The notes: generated by a model from the sequence alone, not told the origin. Positions 1 to 8,987 are shown, counted from the stretch's first letter. The stretch: 24,574 bases of DNA from REEP01 sp964517265 (GCA_964517265.1 CAZFBS010000043.1:1-24574), one strand, 5' to 3'. A program made the numbers and translations.

Positions 1-2
1 TC

Positions 3-155
3 GGCACCGTCTCATCGAGCCTGCTGGCGCTACCGGCGGAGGGGCGTGACGCGCAGCCGATCTGGCTGTTTGCGGCGGGCCCTCCCGGTGTGGCTCCCTT
101 TGCTCCCGTCTCGATGGAAAGCGCGCAACCCGAAGCGCGGCCGAAGCGTGATTGA
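3..155 (+). CDS. C-terminal end of an unidentified protein (start outside window)
   Basis: An open frame enters from the left edge and ends at the TGA at 153-155. The 50 visible residues have high GC at third codon positions, like the neighbouring genes, which supports real coding. The tail reads through a hydrophobic stretch (residues IWLFAAGPP) into a proline- and charge-rich end (ARPKRD). I do not recognise the family. The gene lies about 100 bases upstream of purC on the same strand. A second frame ending at 149-151 is also open but has a poorer codon pattern. Confidence 0.45.
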   Translation, partial: GTVSSSLLALPAEGRDAQPIWLFAAGPPGVAPFAPVSMESAQPEARPKRD

Positions 156-180
156 GTTGCCGGCCGGGACTTGCTATATC
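152..180 (+). promoter_or_regulatory. possible sigma-70-type promoter for the pur operon
   Basis: TTGAGT at 152-157 and TATATC at 175-180 are separated by 17 bases, the usual spacing for a housekeeping promoter. Each hexamer matches four of six consensus positions. This would start transcription near 187 and give a leader of about 70 bases before purC. The -35 hexamer overlaps the stop codon of the preceding gene. No purine riboswitch is evident in the leader. This is a pattern match only. Confidence 0.3.
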
Positions 181-256
181 ACAGGGACGATAAGCTGATT
201 GAGAGCGCGGGTCCCGTGCGCGCCCGCGGCGCACCGTTACGACTGGTTGGCGACGA

Positions 257-1021
257 ATGGCCCGACGCAGACAGATTTTTGAAGGCAGGGCAAAAATCCT
301 GTTCGAAGGACCCGAGCCCGGCACTCTGGTTCAGTATTTCAAGGATGAATCGGCACCTTTCAGCCCCCACAAGCGCGTTGTCATTACGGGGAAGGGCGTG
401 CTGAACAACCGCATTTCCGAATACCTGATGACAAAGCTCGGCGAGATCGGCGTTCCGACCCACTTCGTTCGCCGGCTCAATATGCGCGAACAGCTGGTGC
501 GCGAAGTCGAAATGATTCCGATCCAGGTCATCATCCGGAACGTTGCGGCGGGCGCGTTTGCCGGACGCTTCGGCATGCCCGAGGGTACGGCCCTGCCGCG
601 CTGTATCGTCGAGTATCGCTACAAGTCCGAGGAGTTGGGCGATCCGATGGTCTCGGAGGAGCACATCACCGCGTTTGGCTGGGCGGGCCCGCAGGATCTC
701 GACGAAATCATGTCGCTCTCGTTGCGCATCAACGACTTCCTTTCCGGTCTGTTTCTCGGGATCGGCATCCGTCTGTTCGACCTCAGGATCGAATTCGGTC
801 GGCTGTGGGATGACGAGCAGGTTCGGATTGTTCTCGCCGACGAGATCAGTCCCGACTCCTGCCGGCTTTGGGATCTGCGCAATGACGGATGGCTGGATTC
901 CGAGCATTGCGAGGGCGATCTGGCGGCCATTACCCGCGTCTATCAGGAAGTGGCGCGGCGCCTCGGCATCCTGCCGGAGAGCGGGCCGAGTGATCTGAAG
1001 GGGCCGGAGACGATGCAGTGA
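257..1021 (+). CDS. purC: phosphoribosylaminoimidazole-succinocarboxamide synthase (SAICAR synthetase)
   Basis: PurC joins aspartate to CAIR with ATP to make SAICAR, a cytoplasmic step of de novo purine synthesis. The 254 residues match the usual family length. Family landmarks are visible: the N-terminal Gly-rich nucleotide-binding start (FEGRAKILFEG, residues 8-18), GKGVLNNRIS (45-54), RNVAAGAFAGRFG (about 95-107), the GDPMVSEEHI block (about 128-137) and the DEISPDSCRLWD block (about 196-207). The C-terminal YQEVARRLGI is also typical, although the stretch before it (GWLDSEHCEGD) is less standard than the usual KDRFR-type sequence. The ATG at 257 has only a weak Shine-Dalgarno sequence. 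It is the first gene of a purC-purS-purQ-purL run, with purS starting 28 bases downstream. Confidence 0.96.
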   Translation: MARRRQIFEGRAKILFEGPEPGTLVQYFKDESAPFSPHKRVVITGKGVLNNRISEYLMTKLGEIGVPTHFVRRLNMREQLVREVEMIPIQVIIRNVAAGAFAGRFGMPEGTALPRCIVEYRYKSEELGDPMVSEEHITAFGWAGPQDLDEIMSLSLRINDFLSGLFLGIGIRLFDLRIEFGRLWDDEQVRIVLADEISPDSCRLWDLRNDGWLDSEHCEGDLAAITRVYQEVARRLGILPESGPSDLKGPETMQ

Positions 1022-1049
1022 CAACTCCAGAATGGAGGCCTGCAAAACC

Positions 1050-1292
1050 GTGAAGGCGAAAATCCACGTGACGCTGAAGAACGGCGTTTTGGACCCGCAA
1101 GGCAAGGCCGTCGCCCATGCACTGGATTCCCTCGGCTTCAGCGGCATCAACGATGTGCGCCAGGGCAAATACATCGAGCTCGATCTAGCGGAAGCGGATC
1201 GGGCGGTGGCGCACGAAAAGGTCGACGCCATGTGCCGGCAGTTGCTTGCCAACACCGTGATCGAAAATTACGCCATCGATCTCCTCGACTGA
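1050..1292 (+). CDS. purS: phosphoribosylformylglycinamidine synthase subunit PurS
   Basis: PurS is the small subunit of the three-part FGAM synthase. It bridges PurL and PurQ and helps pass ammonia between them. The protein of 80 residues starts with the family-typical KAKIHVTLKNGVLDPQGKAV and contains the SLGF and GKYIELDL segments. I chose GTG at 1050 rather than the in-frame ATG at 1032. GGAGG at 1034-1038 then serves as ribosome-binding site 11 bases upstream, and the protein begins where the family begins. The ATG at 1032 would add six residues (MEACKT) and consume the ribosome-binding site. It lies between purC and purQ and is presumably co-transcribed. Confidence 0.93.
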   Translation: MKAKIHVTLKNGVLDPQGKAVAHALDSLGFSGINDVRQGKYIELDLAEADRAVAHEKVDAMCRQLLANTVIENYAIDLLD

Positions 1293-1310
1293 GCCGGCCT
1301 TCGCATTCTC

Positions 1311-1996
1311 ATGAAATCCGCCGTCATCGTCTTTCCCGGGTCCAACTGTGATCGCGACGTGGCGGTTGTGCTGGAGCAGGCAACCGGAGCGCCGCCGCGG
1401 ATGGTGTGGCATCGGGAAACGGAGATGCCCCCGCTCGATCTCATCGTCGTGCCCGGTGGATTCTCCTACGGCGATTATCTGCGCGCCGGGGCGATGGCCG
1501 CGCATTCGCCGATCATGCGCGAGGTGCAGGCGCGTGCGCAGGCCGGCGTTGCCGTGCTCGGAATCTGCAACGGGTTTCAGGTTCTGTGCGAAAGCGGCCT
1601 GCTCCCGGGCGTTTTGATGCGCAACGCCGGGCTGAAGTTCATCTGCCGCGATGTCCATCTTCGTGTGGACAACACGGCCTCCGCGTTCACTCGGTGCTAC
1701 CGGAAGGATCAAGTCATTCGCGTTCCGATCGCGCACAACGAGGGAAACTTTTTTGCCGATCCGCAAACCCTCGACCGGATTGAAGGCGAGGGGCGCGTTG
1801 CGTTCCGCTACTGCACGAGCGCAGGCGCACTTGCCGAGGACGCCAACCCCAACGGCTCGCAGCGGGCGATCGCCGGCATTCTCAACGAGAGGGGCAACGT
1901 ACTCGGGATGATGCCGCACCCCGAACGCGCCTCCGACGAGCGCCTCGGCGGCACCGACGGATCGGGACTGTTCCAGAGTCTGGTTGCGGCGCTGAC

Positions 1997-2000
<4 letters not shown>
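1311..2000 (+). CDS. purQ: phosphoribosylformylglycinamidine synthase subunit PurQ (glutaminase)
   Basis: PurQ is the class I glutamine amidotransferase subunit. It hydrolyses glutamine and delivers ammonia to PurL. The 229 residues show the N-terminal FPGSNCDRD, the PGGFSYGDYLRAG oxyanion-region block (about 48-60), the nucleophile elbow LGICNGFQ with Cys86, the HNEGNFF block (about 144-150), and the MMPHPER motif near the C terminus carrying the catalytic His and Glu. All triad residues are present. The stop codon overlaps the purL start in an ATGA arrangement at 1997-2000, so translation of the two subunits is probably coupled. Confidence 0.97.
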
Positions 2001-4262
<2,262 letters not shown>

Positions 4263-4288
<26 letters not shown>

Positions 4289-4502
4289 ACGCCTGATCAA
4301 GGAAGCGCTGCCCGATGCGCGGGTGACCATCGAGGATCTCCGCGGCGACGGCGATCATTACGCCGCCTTGATCGAGTCCCACGCGTTCGCGGGAAAGAGC
4401 CGGGTGCAGCAGCACCAGATGGTCTACCAGGCGCTACAGGGCCGTATGGGCGGCCAGCTGCACGCGCTGGCCTTGCAGACGGGCGTGCCGAAACAGGTTT
4501 GA
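4263..4502 (+). CDS. bolA: BolA family protein
   Basis: BolA-like proteins pair with CGFS monothiol glutaredoxins to hold or sense a [2Fe-2S] cluster. The 79-residue protein shows the single BolA domain: IERLIKEALPDARVTIEDL, then the GDHYAALI strand, and the signature SRVQQHQMVYQAL with invariant His51, followed by LHALALQT. The start is ATG at 4263, with GGGGAG at 4250-4255 spaced seven bases upstream; an earlier in-frame ATG at 4233 would add ten residues with no clear ribosome-binding site. The first 26 bases overlap the end of purL in another frame. grxD follows 22 bases downstream, which fits the functional pairing. Confidence 0.93.
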
Positions 4503-4524
4503 GAAAGATGAGGGAGGTGGCATC

Positions 4525-4869
4525 GTGGAGCAGATGAACGACAATCCGGTTTACACGCGGATCCGGCGGGAAATCGAAGATAATTCCGTAGTTGTTTTCA
4601 TGAAGGGCACGCCGATGTTTCCGCAGTGCGGATTTTCGGCAGCGGTGGTGCAGGTTTTGAGCAGCCTCGGTGTCAAATTCCAGGGCATCGACGTGCTGAC
4701 CGATCCCGGCCTGCGCGAAGGCATCAAGCAGTTTTCCAACTGGCCGACGATTCCGCAAGTCTACGTCCAGGGCGAGTTCATCGGCGGCTGTGACATTGTC
4801 CGGGAAATGTACGCCTCGGGCGAATTGCAGCAGCTTTTGGAGGAAAAGCAGGTCGAATTCGCCAACTGA
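4525..4869 (+). CDS. grxD: monothiol glutaredoxin, CGFS type (Grx4/Grx5 family)
   Basis: This class carries [2Fe-2S] clusters with glutathione and passes them to acceptors; BolA is its usual partner. The 114-residue length is typical. The active site is FPQCGFS with Cys35, preceded by the conserved lysine in VFMKGTP. The glutathione-binding WPTIPQVYVQGEFIGGCDI block follows (about 72-90), including the TIP cis-proline and the GGCD motif. GTG at 4525 is the favoured start because AGGGAGG at 4511-4517 is seven bases upstream; ATG at 4534 would be 16 bases away. It lies 22 bases after bolA, probably in the same transcript as the pur genes. Confidence 0.95.
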   Translation: MEQMNDNPVYTRIRREIEDNSVVVFMKGTPMFPQCGFSAAVVQVLSSLGVKFQGIDVLTDPGLREGIKQFSNWPTIPQVYVQGEFIGGCDIVREMYASGELQQLLEEKQVEFAN

Positions 4870-4870
4870 T

Positions 4871-4904
4871 CCTTCGTCCCTGTTGCGGCAGGGCGCGCTG
4901 AAGG
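4871..4904 (+). other. interrupted hairpin just after grxD
   Basis: Immediately after the grxD stop, CCTTC (4871-4875) pairs with GAAGG (4900-4904), and inside it CCCTG (4878-4882) pairs with CAGGG (4889-4893). There is no T run behind it, so it is not a standard intrinsic terminator. It may be a 3' stabilising structure or a chance dyad in GC-rich DNA. Confidence 0.3.
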
Positions 4905-5076
4905 CTGGATGCTCCGGCCCCACTCCTGCCAACCGTTTGTTTACCCGGATATGATGTGATGGCGATCGTTCCGCCGCGGCATGCCGTGGCGGAGACGGTG
5001 CGCGCGGCAGGCTCGCCACGGCACCTTAAACGCGGTACCCAACGGCGCTGGCGGCGAGGACGGGCAACAGGAAGCG

Positions 5077-6186
5077 ATGAGCGATGTTTCGCCCGGGGGT
5101 AGGGGCTCACCTGACCGTGGCTCTTCCGACGGCATGCCGAGCGGGCTTGGCGGCAAGTCTGCGAGCAACGCCGCCAACACCGATACAGACTCCCTGCATA
5201 TTCTTCCGTTGGACGGAATGCCGATCACGACGCCGGCCCTGCGCCGGGCCCGGCTGATCCGCAACGGGCGGCTACAGACGATGGTCGAGCTCTACGCGGG
5301 CACCGACATGGGAAGCGGCCAGATCACGATCGAAGACGTCGGCAAGGAGTTTGGATGGGCCAGGCTGCCACCCCACCCAGACCTGGTGCTGCTGCGAAAG
5401 CTGGCCGCCCTGGCCAGCTACGATGTCTACAGCCTGCGTATCCTCCTTCGCGATCATGGGATTGCCGTCAGCAGCATCGATGCCTTGCGGCTGTCATCGG
5501 CCAAGGCGGCTGAGCTCACCACCTACATGAGCGAATTCACACGCCCCCTGCTGACCCAGATCTATGGCGCGGACGCATCGCCCTGCCAGAGCTTCGACGA
5601 TCTGATCGGGCTGTTCCGCGATCCGGACGTCAAGCGGGCGCGCGAGAAGCTGGTTATGATGGCCGAGCAGCTTGGTATCGACATTGCGGACATCCCGAAG
5701 TTTCTCGAAGATTACGGCGACATCTTCATGTCAGTGTCCTACTACCGCAGTTGCCTCGACGCAATCGAGCCCGCGGCCGAATGTTTTCTCGACTCATTGC
5801 GGGAGATGCAGGGAAGCCGCCAGCTGAAGCAGGATGCGGATCTGATGCAGACCTGCGAAGCGATGCAGCGAAGCGTCACCGGGCTGATGACGAGCATCGG
5901 CAACCTGCTCGGGCATTTCGAACACAGCACCGACGGCATGTGGGACAACCTCACCGCCGAGCGCTTTCGCCAACTCGAGAGCACCATCCGGAGCTATCAC
6001 ACGACGATCGGCGGCGTGCTGTGCGCCCTCTCGGTGAAGATCCATGCGTGGAGTCGCGTTTTTCCGGAACGGCACGCAAGCGGCCTGATGCGGCGGGCGG
6101 AGTTCGTCCTTCTGGAAATGCGGCAGGGTTTCGAGATCATCCACACGATGAAGGACCGCGCCCCGTTGCTGTCTTCACTCCGTTGA
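5077..6186 (+). CDS. uncharacterised protein, predicted soluble and mostly helical
   Basis: I do not recognise the family. The 369-residue frame has consistent high-GC codon use and no signal peptide or membrane segment. The first roughly 45 residues are Gly/Ser/Pro-rich and probably disordered. From about residue 65 (ALRRARLIRNGRLQTMVELY) to the end the sequence looks like amphipathic helices with little Gly or Pro. It includes LVLLRKLAALASYDVYSLRILL, a segment rich in conserved-looking aromatic residues (SVSYYRSCLDAIEPAAECF) and a Gln/Met-rich helix (CEAMQRSVTGLMTSIG). I chose ATG at 5077, with AGGA at 5069-5072; an in-frame ATG at 4981 would prepend 32 Arg- and Gly-rich residues. It sits about 200 bases after grxD on the same strand. 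A scaffold or regulatory role is possible but unsupported. Confidence 0.8.
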   Translation: MSDVSPGGRGSPDRGSSDGMPSGLGGKSASNAANTDTDSLHILPLDGMPITTPALRRARLIRNGRLQTMVELYAGTDMGSGQITIEDVGKEFGWARLPPHPDLVLLRKLAALASYDVYSLRILLRDHGIAVSSIDALRLSSAKAAELTTYMSEFTRPLLTQIYGADASPCQSFDDLIGLFRDPDVKRAREKLVMMAEQLGIDIADIPKFLEDYGDIFMSVSYYRSCLDAIEPAAECFLDSLREMQGSRQLKQDADLMQTCEAMQRSVTGLMTSIGNLLGHFEHSTDGMWDNLTAERFRQLESTIRSYHTTIGGVLCALSVKIHAWSRVFPERHASGLMRRAEFVLLEMRQGFEIIHTMKDRAPLLSSLR

Positions 6187-6238
6187 GCACCGGCCCCCTT
6201 GCCTTCGATGCCTGGTAAGGCGGAGTGGTAGGGCGTAG

Positions 6239-6267
6239 GGCGGATTCAACGCGAAGCGTAATCCGCC
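6239..6267. repeat. REP-like imperfect palindrome
   Basis: GGCGGATT (6239-6246) is the exact reverse complement of AATCCGCC (6260-6267). Inside it, ACGC (6249-6252) pairs with GCGT (6256-6259) around a GAA loop, leaving only a two-base bulge. It is preceded by GGGCGTAGGG. Elements beginning GTAGGGCGGAT and forming such hairpins are, as I recall, dispersed through many proteobacterial genomes as REP- or MITE-like repeats. Only one copy lies in this window, so repetitiveness cannot be shown here. It lies in the gap between two convergent genes (ending at 6186 and 6400) and could also act as a transcript-end structure. Confidence 0.55.
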
Positions 6268-6399
6268 GCATGTCTCGATATCGGGGCCGCGCGCGACGAT
6301 GGTCCATCCCGCGCGATCGAGCCTTCGGCCATGCCGCCGTCTGCGGGTGTCCTCCACATCCAAACCGCGCCGAGCGCTCGCCCGTCTTCTGCAGCCGCA

Positions 6400-6681
6400 T
6401 CAGGTACTGGCGCAGTCGTTGATCGCCTCCTGGATCCCGTTCCAGATCTGACTGGTCGGAACCAGCATCGGCTTGTGTTCGATCGTGAACGTCACCGCGT
6501 TTTGCGCGCGCTCGTAATTGTAAGACAGCTCGAGCTTTCCGACGATGGTCAGGGTTGTTGCGGTTCCGCTGTCGGAGTTGGGCGGATCGTACACGGTGTC
6601 ATGCTTGCGCTTGCTCTCTTCCCGGATGAAGTCCCAGATCTTCGGCGTGACCCCTTCGAACGTTTTCGATGCGCGTGCCAC
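6400..6681 (-). CDS. small uncharacterised protein
   Basis: I do not recognise this 93-residue protein. The start is GTG at 6681, supported by AAGGAG (6694 down to 6689) seven bases upstream; an ATG further out at 6750 has no comparable site. The N terminus is basic (ARASKTFEG). An acidic/basic helical piece (KIWDFIREESKRKHD) follows, then a strand-like region (TLTIVGKLELSYNYERAQNA) and a C-terminal helix (IWNGIQEAINDC). There is no signal peptide or membrane segment. Third-position GC is lower than in the neighbours (AAT, ATT and ACA codons occur), which may hint at a less constrained or acquired gene. It converges with the gene ending at 6186. Confidence 0.6.
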   Translation of the reverse strand: MARASKTFEGVTPKIWDFIREESKRKHDTVYDPPNSDSGTATTLTIVGKLELSYNYERAQNAVTFTIEHKPMLVPTSQIWNGIQEAINDCAST

Positions 6682-7111
6682 TTTCGCTCTCCTTATCGGG
6701 TTAACCCGCCGTTGCCGCTTGGCGAGCATCAATTTATCGACGGCCGCCATTTTCGCTTTTCGACGTCTGCGCTACTCGACTAACGGGCCGCAGGCGTCGT
6801 GGCAAGCCACGCAACGCCAGACCCTTCGCAGCATCTTGTTGAACAACGGAGTGTCGCCGCAGCATAACATAGCAACGGATCGGTCTGATCCAGAACAATC
6901 GGGGAGTGAAACGGCCCCACTCCTGCTCCTGTCAGGAACGGCCGTTGCCAGAAGATCTCCGCAGACAGCATCCGCACGACCCCGCCCAGAAAATGCGCTG
7001 GGAACGTTTCCTCGGTTCTGACTGTTTATATCTTCAGACCCCTGCAATGCAGTGGGTGAAGGTGGCGTCAACTTGCTTGTGCACACCGATCAAACCAACA
7101 AGGAGGTTGAA
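6682..7111. other. 430-base divergent intergenic region with three dyads
   Basis: No convincing gene is seen between the divergent starts at 6681 and 7112. It holds three dyads. GGCGT (6793-6797) plus CGTGGC (6798-6803) pair with GCCACG (6806-6811) and ACGCC (6814-6818), an almost continuous 11-bp stem. GGAGTG (6903-6908) pairs with CACTCC (6918-6923). AACGGCCGTT (6937-6946) is a perfect 10-bp palindrome. None is followed by a T run. Promoters for both flanking genes must lie here, so the dyads may be operators, but this is inference. Confidence 0.4.
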
Positions 7112-7507
7112 ATGCGCATGATCCTGGTTGCGGGCGCTTTGCTGCTGGCGATGCAGCCGAGCACGGGCCCCGCTCTCGCCGACCGCCCCGCCCAGAAAGC
7201 CCCCACGCAGGATGCTTATGTCGAGCGGGGGAAAGCATCGTGGTACGGGCCCGGCTTTCAGGGTGAGCGGACCGCCAGTGGCGAGATCTACGACCAGAAG
7301 AAAATGACGGCGGCGCATCGAAAGTTGCCGTTCGGAACCGAGGTGCTCGTGACCAATTTGGAAAACGGCAAGAAAGTGAAGGTCGAGATCAATGACCGCG
7401 GCCCTTATGCGCGCGGCCGGATCATCGACGTGTCGAAGGAAGCCGGCAAGAAGCTCGATATCCTTTCGGATGGGACCGCCAGGGTCCGTATCGAAGCCGC
7501 ACGCTAA
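7112..7507 (+). CDS. rlpA: RlpA-like septal ring protein, double-psi beta-barrel domain
   Basis: RlpA proteins act in the periplasm on peptidoglycan; some are lytic transglycosylases of denuded glycan strands. The 131-residue protein has a signal peptide (MRMILVAGALLLAMQ..., likely cleavage after ALA near residue 24) and no lipobox cysteine. One DPBB domain follows: GKASWYGPGFQGERTASGE, then MTAAHRKLPFGTEVLVTNL and the signature EINDRGPYARGRIIDVSK, where the Asp of NDRGP is the proposed catalytic residue. No SPOR domain is present, so this is a short form compared with E. coli RlpA. The start is ATG at 7112, with AGGAGG at 7101-7106. It stands alone on this strand. Confidence 0.9.
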   Translation: MRMILVAGALLLAMQPSTGPALADRPAQKAPTQDAYVERGKASWYGPGFQGERTASGEIYDQKKMTAAHRKLPFGTEVLVTNLENGKKVKVEINDRGPYARGRIIDVSKEAGKKLDILSDGTARVRIEAAR

Positions 7508-7541
7508 CGGAACGAGCCCCCTTTCCGACCGACCCGGGGTT

Positions 7542-7592
7542 GAAGGCAAGGGGGGCTGAAGACAAGGGGGGGGCCGAAAGCAAGGAAGGGAC
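7542..7592 (+). repeat. G-rich imperfect tandem repeat, three units of about 16-18 bases
   Basis: Just after rlpA, units beginning GAAGGCAAGGGGGG (7542), GAAGACAAGGGG (7558) and GAAAGCAAGGAAGGG (7576) follow one another. The upstream AGCCCCC at 7515-7521 can pair with GGGGGCT at 7551-7557. Together with GGGG at 7535-7538 there are four runs of three or more G, separated by about 10-14 bases, a loose G-quadruplex pattern. It may end the rlpA transcript or be a replication-slippage product. Confidence 0.45.
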
Positions 7593-7759
7593 GCGCGGCC
7601 GCCTAACGGCCGGGCAAGAGCAAGGGGCACACCGGAGGCTTATCCCCACGATCCTTGTTATCCCCCGCTACATCCTTTTGGTTGAACCGCCTATCTTCCC
7701 GCATCGCTTCAGGGAAGGCAGAAGTTGCTCGCCTTCAGCCCGCAGGGGATCGCTCACAG

Positions 7760-8008
7760 ATGGCCAAGATGGAAACGATGAGCCGCGTTCTGGTCGACCA
7801 CAACTGGTCAAGCCTCCAGGAATGGGTCCGTGCCGTGCGGGATCTGGCCGATCTCGATGATCAGGCACTGGACGAACTCGAGCGCATGAGCAATCGGGAC
7901 AAGAGGATCGTCGCGGATCTCCGTCAGTCCGCCGCTCCATCATCGGCGCGGGACCGGCTTGGCTCGTCCCTACCCTCGCCCCGCCCCGTCAGCGCCCGAC
8001 CGTTTTAA
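7760..8008 (+). CDS. small uncharacterised protein
   Basis: An 82-residue frame with codon use typical of the window. It contains a helical segment NWSSLQEWVRAVRDLADLDD, then QALDELERMSNRDKRIVADL, and a Ser/Pro/Arg-rich tail. The W-x(n)-R-x-L-x-x-LDD-x-x-L spacing faintly recalls DUF1127 proteins, but the defining Gly/Arg ending is absent, so I leave it unnamed. The best start is ATG at 7760 (GGGGA about 12 bases upstream); ATG at 7778 is an alternative. It lies between rlpA and the terminator of the convergent BI-1 gene. Confidence 0.5.
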   Translation: MAKMETMSRVLVDHNWSSLQEWVRAVRDLADLDDQALDELERMSNRDKRIVADLRQSAAPSSARDRLGSSLPSPRPVSARPF

Positions 8009-8026
8009 GATAGAATTACGCCATTC

Positions 8027-8063
8027 AAAAAAATTGCGCCCCGGAAGGGATGCTCCCGGGGCG
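8027..8063 (-). terminator. intrinsic terminator of the BI-1 family gene
   Basis: CGCCCCGG (8037-8044) and CCGGGGCG (8056-8063) form an 8-bp GC stem. Read on the minus strand it is followed by CAA and seven T (A run at 8027-8033). It lies about 70 bases beyond the stop codon at 8136, so it ends the minus-strand transcript. It is also close after the stop of the plus-strand gene at 8008 but lacks a T run in that direction. Confidence 0.8.
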
Positions 8064-8135
8064 TTGACGGGTCATGCGCTGCAGCGACCGGCAACAAGGG
8101 CGCAGGCTCGCGCCCTTGGCCTGCCGGATTACCGG

Positions 8136-8876
8136 CTACTCGCGGGCCACGCCGAACAGCTGCATCAGCCAGACGAACATCGTCACGAAGCTGCCATAGA
8201 GAAGAAACGCTCCGAAGACAGCCTTGCGCGTCGTGACATCCGCCCCATCGCTCTCGTAGTACCAGCTCTTGATCTGCTGCGTCTCATAGGCGGTGAGGGC
8301 GGCGAAGATCACCGGCACGACAATCGACATCAGCAGATGCAGGCCGCTGGACTGCAGGAAGAACATGTTGACGACAAGAGCGACCAGAATGCCGATCGTC
8401 GCCATCATCAGGAACCGGCCCATTGCCGACAGATCGCGATTGGTCGTGTAGCCGTAAAGGCTCATTCCCGCGAACGCCGCCGCGGTGATGAAGAACACGC
8501 GCGCGATGCTGTCCTGGGTGTAGATGAAGAAGTAGGGCGCGATCAGGGCACCCCACATGCCGGCATAGATCCAAAAGCAAGCCTGCGCCGCCGCAACGCT
8601 CTTGGTCGTCATGATCCGCGGCGCCAGGAACCCCATCCCAAGGATACCGGCGAACAGAACCCACACGAAGGGCCCGCCGACGATCGCCTGCATAACCGAC
8701 GGATTGGCCGCCACCAGCATCGCGACAACCCCTGTAAACGCGACACCGAGCGCCATGTAATTGTACACCCGCAGCATGTACTGCCGCAGGCCGACATCAA
8801 TCCCGGCATCCGCTGCCTGCGTCCGATTCATGGTCTCGGTCCGCAGCTGGAAGCGCTGTTGCCGTCCTAAAGCCAT
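8136..8876 (-). CDS. Bax inhibitor-1/YccA family integral membrane protein
   Basis: BI-1-like proteins are multi-span inner-membrane proteins; the structurally studied bacterial member is a pH-sensitive calcium leak channel. The 246-residue protein has a cytoplasmic N terminus and seven hydrophobic segments, including YMALGVAFTGVVAMLVA, VWVLFAGILGMGFLA, CFWIYAGMWGALIAPYFF, FFITAAAFAGMSLYGY, MMATIGILVALVVNMFF, LMSIVVPVIFAALTAYETQQ and FLLYGSFVTMFVWLMQLFG. The AAFAGMSLYGYTT and AYETQQIK segments are family signatures. The start is ATG at 8876, with GGGAGG nine bases upstream; an internal ATG (MNRTQ) is a less well supported alternative. It has its own promoter and terminator. Confidence 0.92.
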   Translation of the reverse strand: MALGRQQRFQLRTETMNRTQAADAGIDVGLRQYMLRVYNYMALGVAFTGVVAMLVAANPSVMQAIVGGPFVWVLFAGILGMGFLAPRIMTTKSVAAAQACFWIYAGMWGALIAPYFFIYTQDSIARVFFITAAAFAGMSLYGYTTNRDLSAMGRFLMMATIGILVALVVNMFFLQSSGLHLLMSIVVPVIFAALTAYETQQIKSWYYESDGADVTTRKAVFGAFLLYGSFVTMFVWLMQLFGVARE

Positions 8877-8912
8877 CTTACTCAACCTCCCGGCCGCTAT
8901 TGAACACAAGCA

Positions 8913-8942
8913 ATAATATGGGACACCCGCAATTCCGTTCAA
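8913..8942 (-). promoter_or_regulatory. sigma-70-type promoter of the BI-1 family gene
   Basis: On the minus strand TTGAAC (8942-8937) and TATTAT (8918-8913) are 18 bases apart, both close to consensus. They lie in the AT-richest part of this gap and would start transcription about 30 bases upstream of the ATG at 8876. The -35 box falls inside the nested dyad at 8921-8987. Confidence 0.5.
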
Positions 8943-8987
8943 GCACGACCGTACTGGTGCTGATTGCGACTTTACAAAAGGGTGTCC
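8921..8987. repeat. 67-base nested dyad overlapping the BI-1 promoter
   Basis: Three pairs of complementary blocks are nested about one centre: GGACACCC (8921-8928) with GGGTGTCC (8980-8987), CGCAAT (8928-8933) with ATTGCG (8963-8968), and AGCAC (8942-8946) with GTGCT (8957-8961). The centre is near 8952. It may be an operator for a symmetric regulator, a transcript structure, or a relic of a small palindromic repeat. The rest of the 8877-9046 gap holds no gene that I can see. Confidence 0.45.

Noticed and set aside
171..404. Plus-strand frame overlapping the purC start
   Set aside because: It is out of frame with conserved PurC sequence and has no recognisable content.
6137..6422. Short frames on both strands across the REP-like hairpin
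   Set aside because: No ribosome-binding sites, and Arg-rich composition; the hairpin explains the local sequence better.
7640..7666. TTATCCCCA at 7640-7648 and TTATCCCCC at 7658-7666, resembling weak DnaA boxes
   Set aside because: Only two imperfect copies, no strong TTATCCACA box, no AT-rich unwinding region and no dnaA, hemE or parAB neighbours; not enough for an origin.
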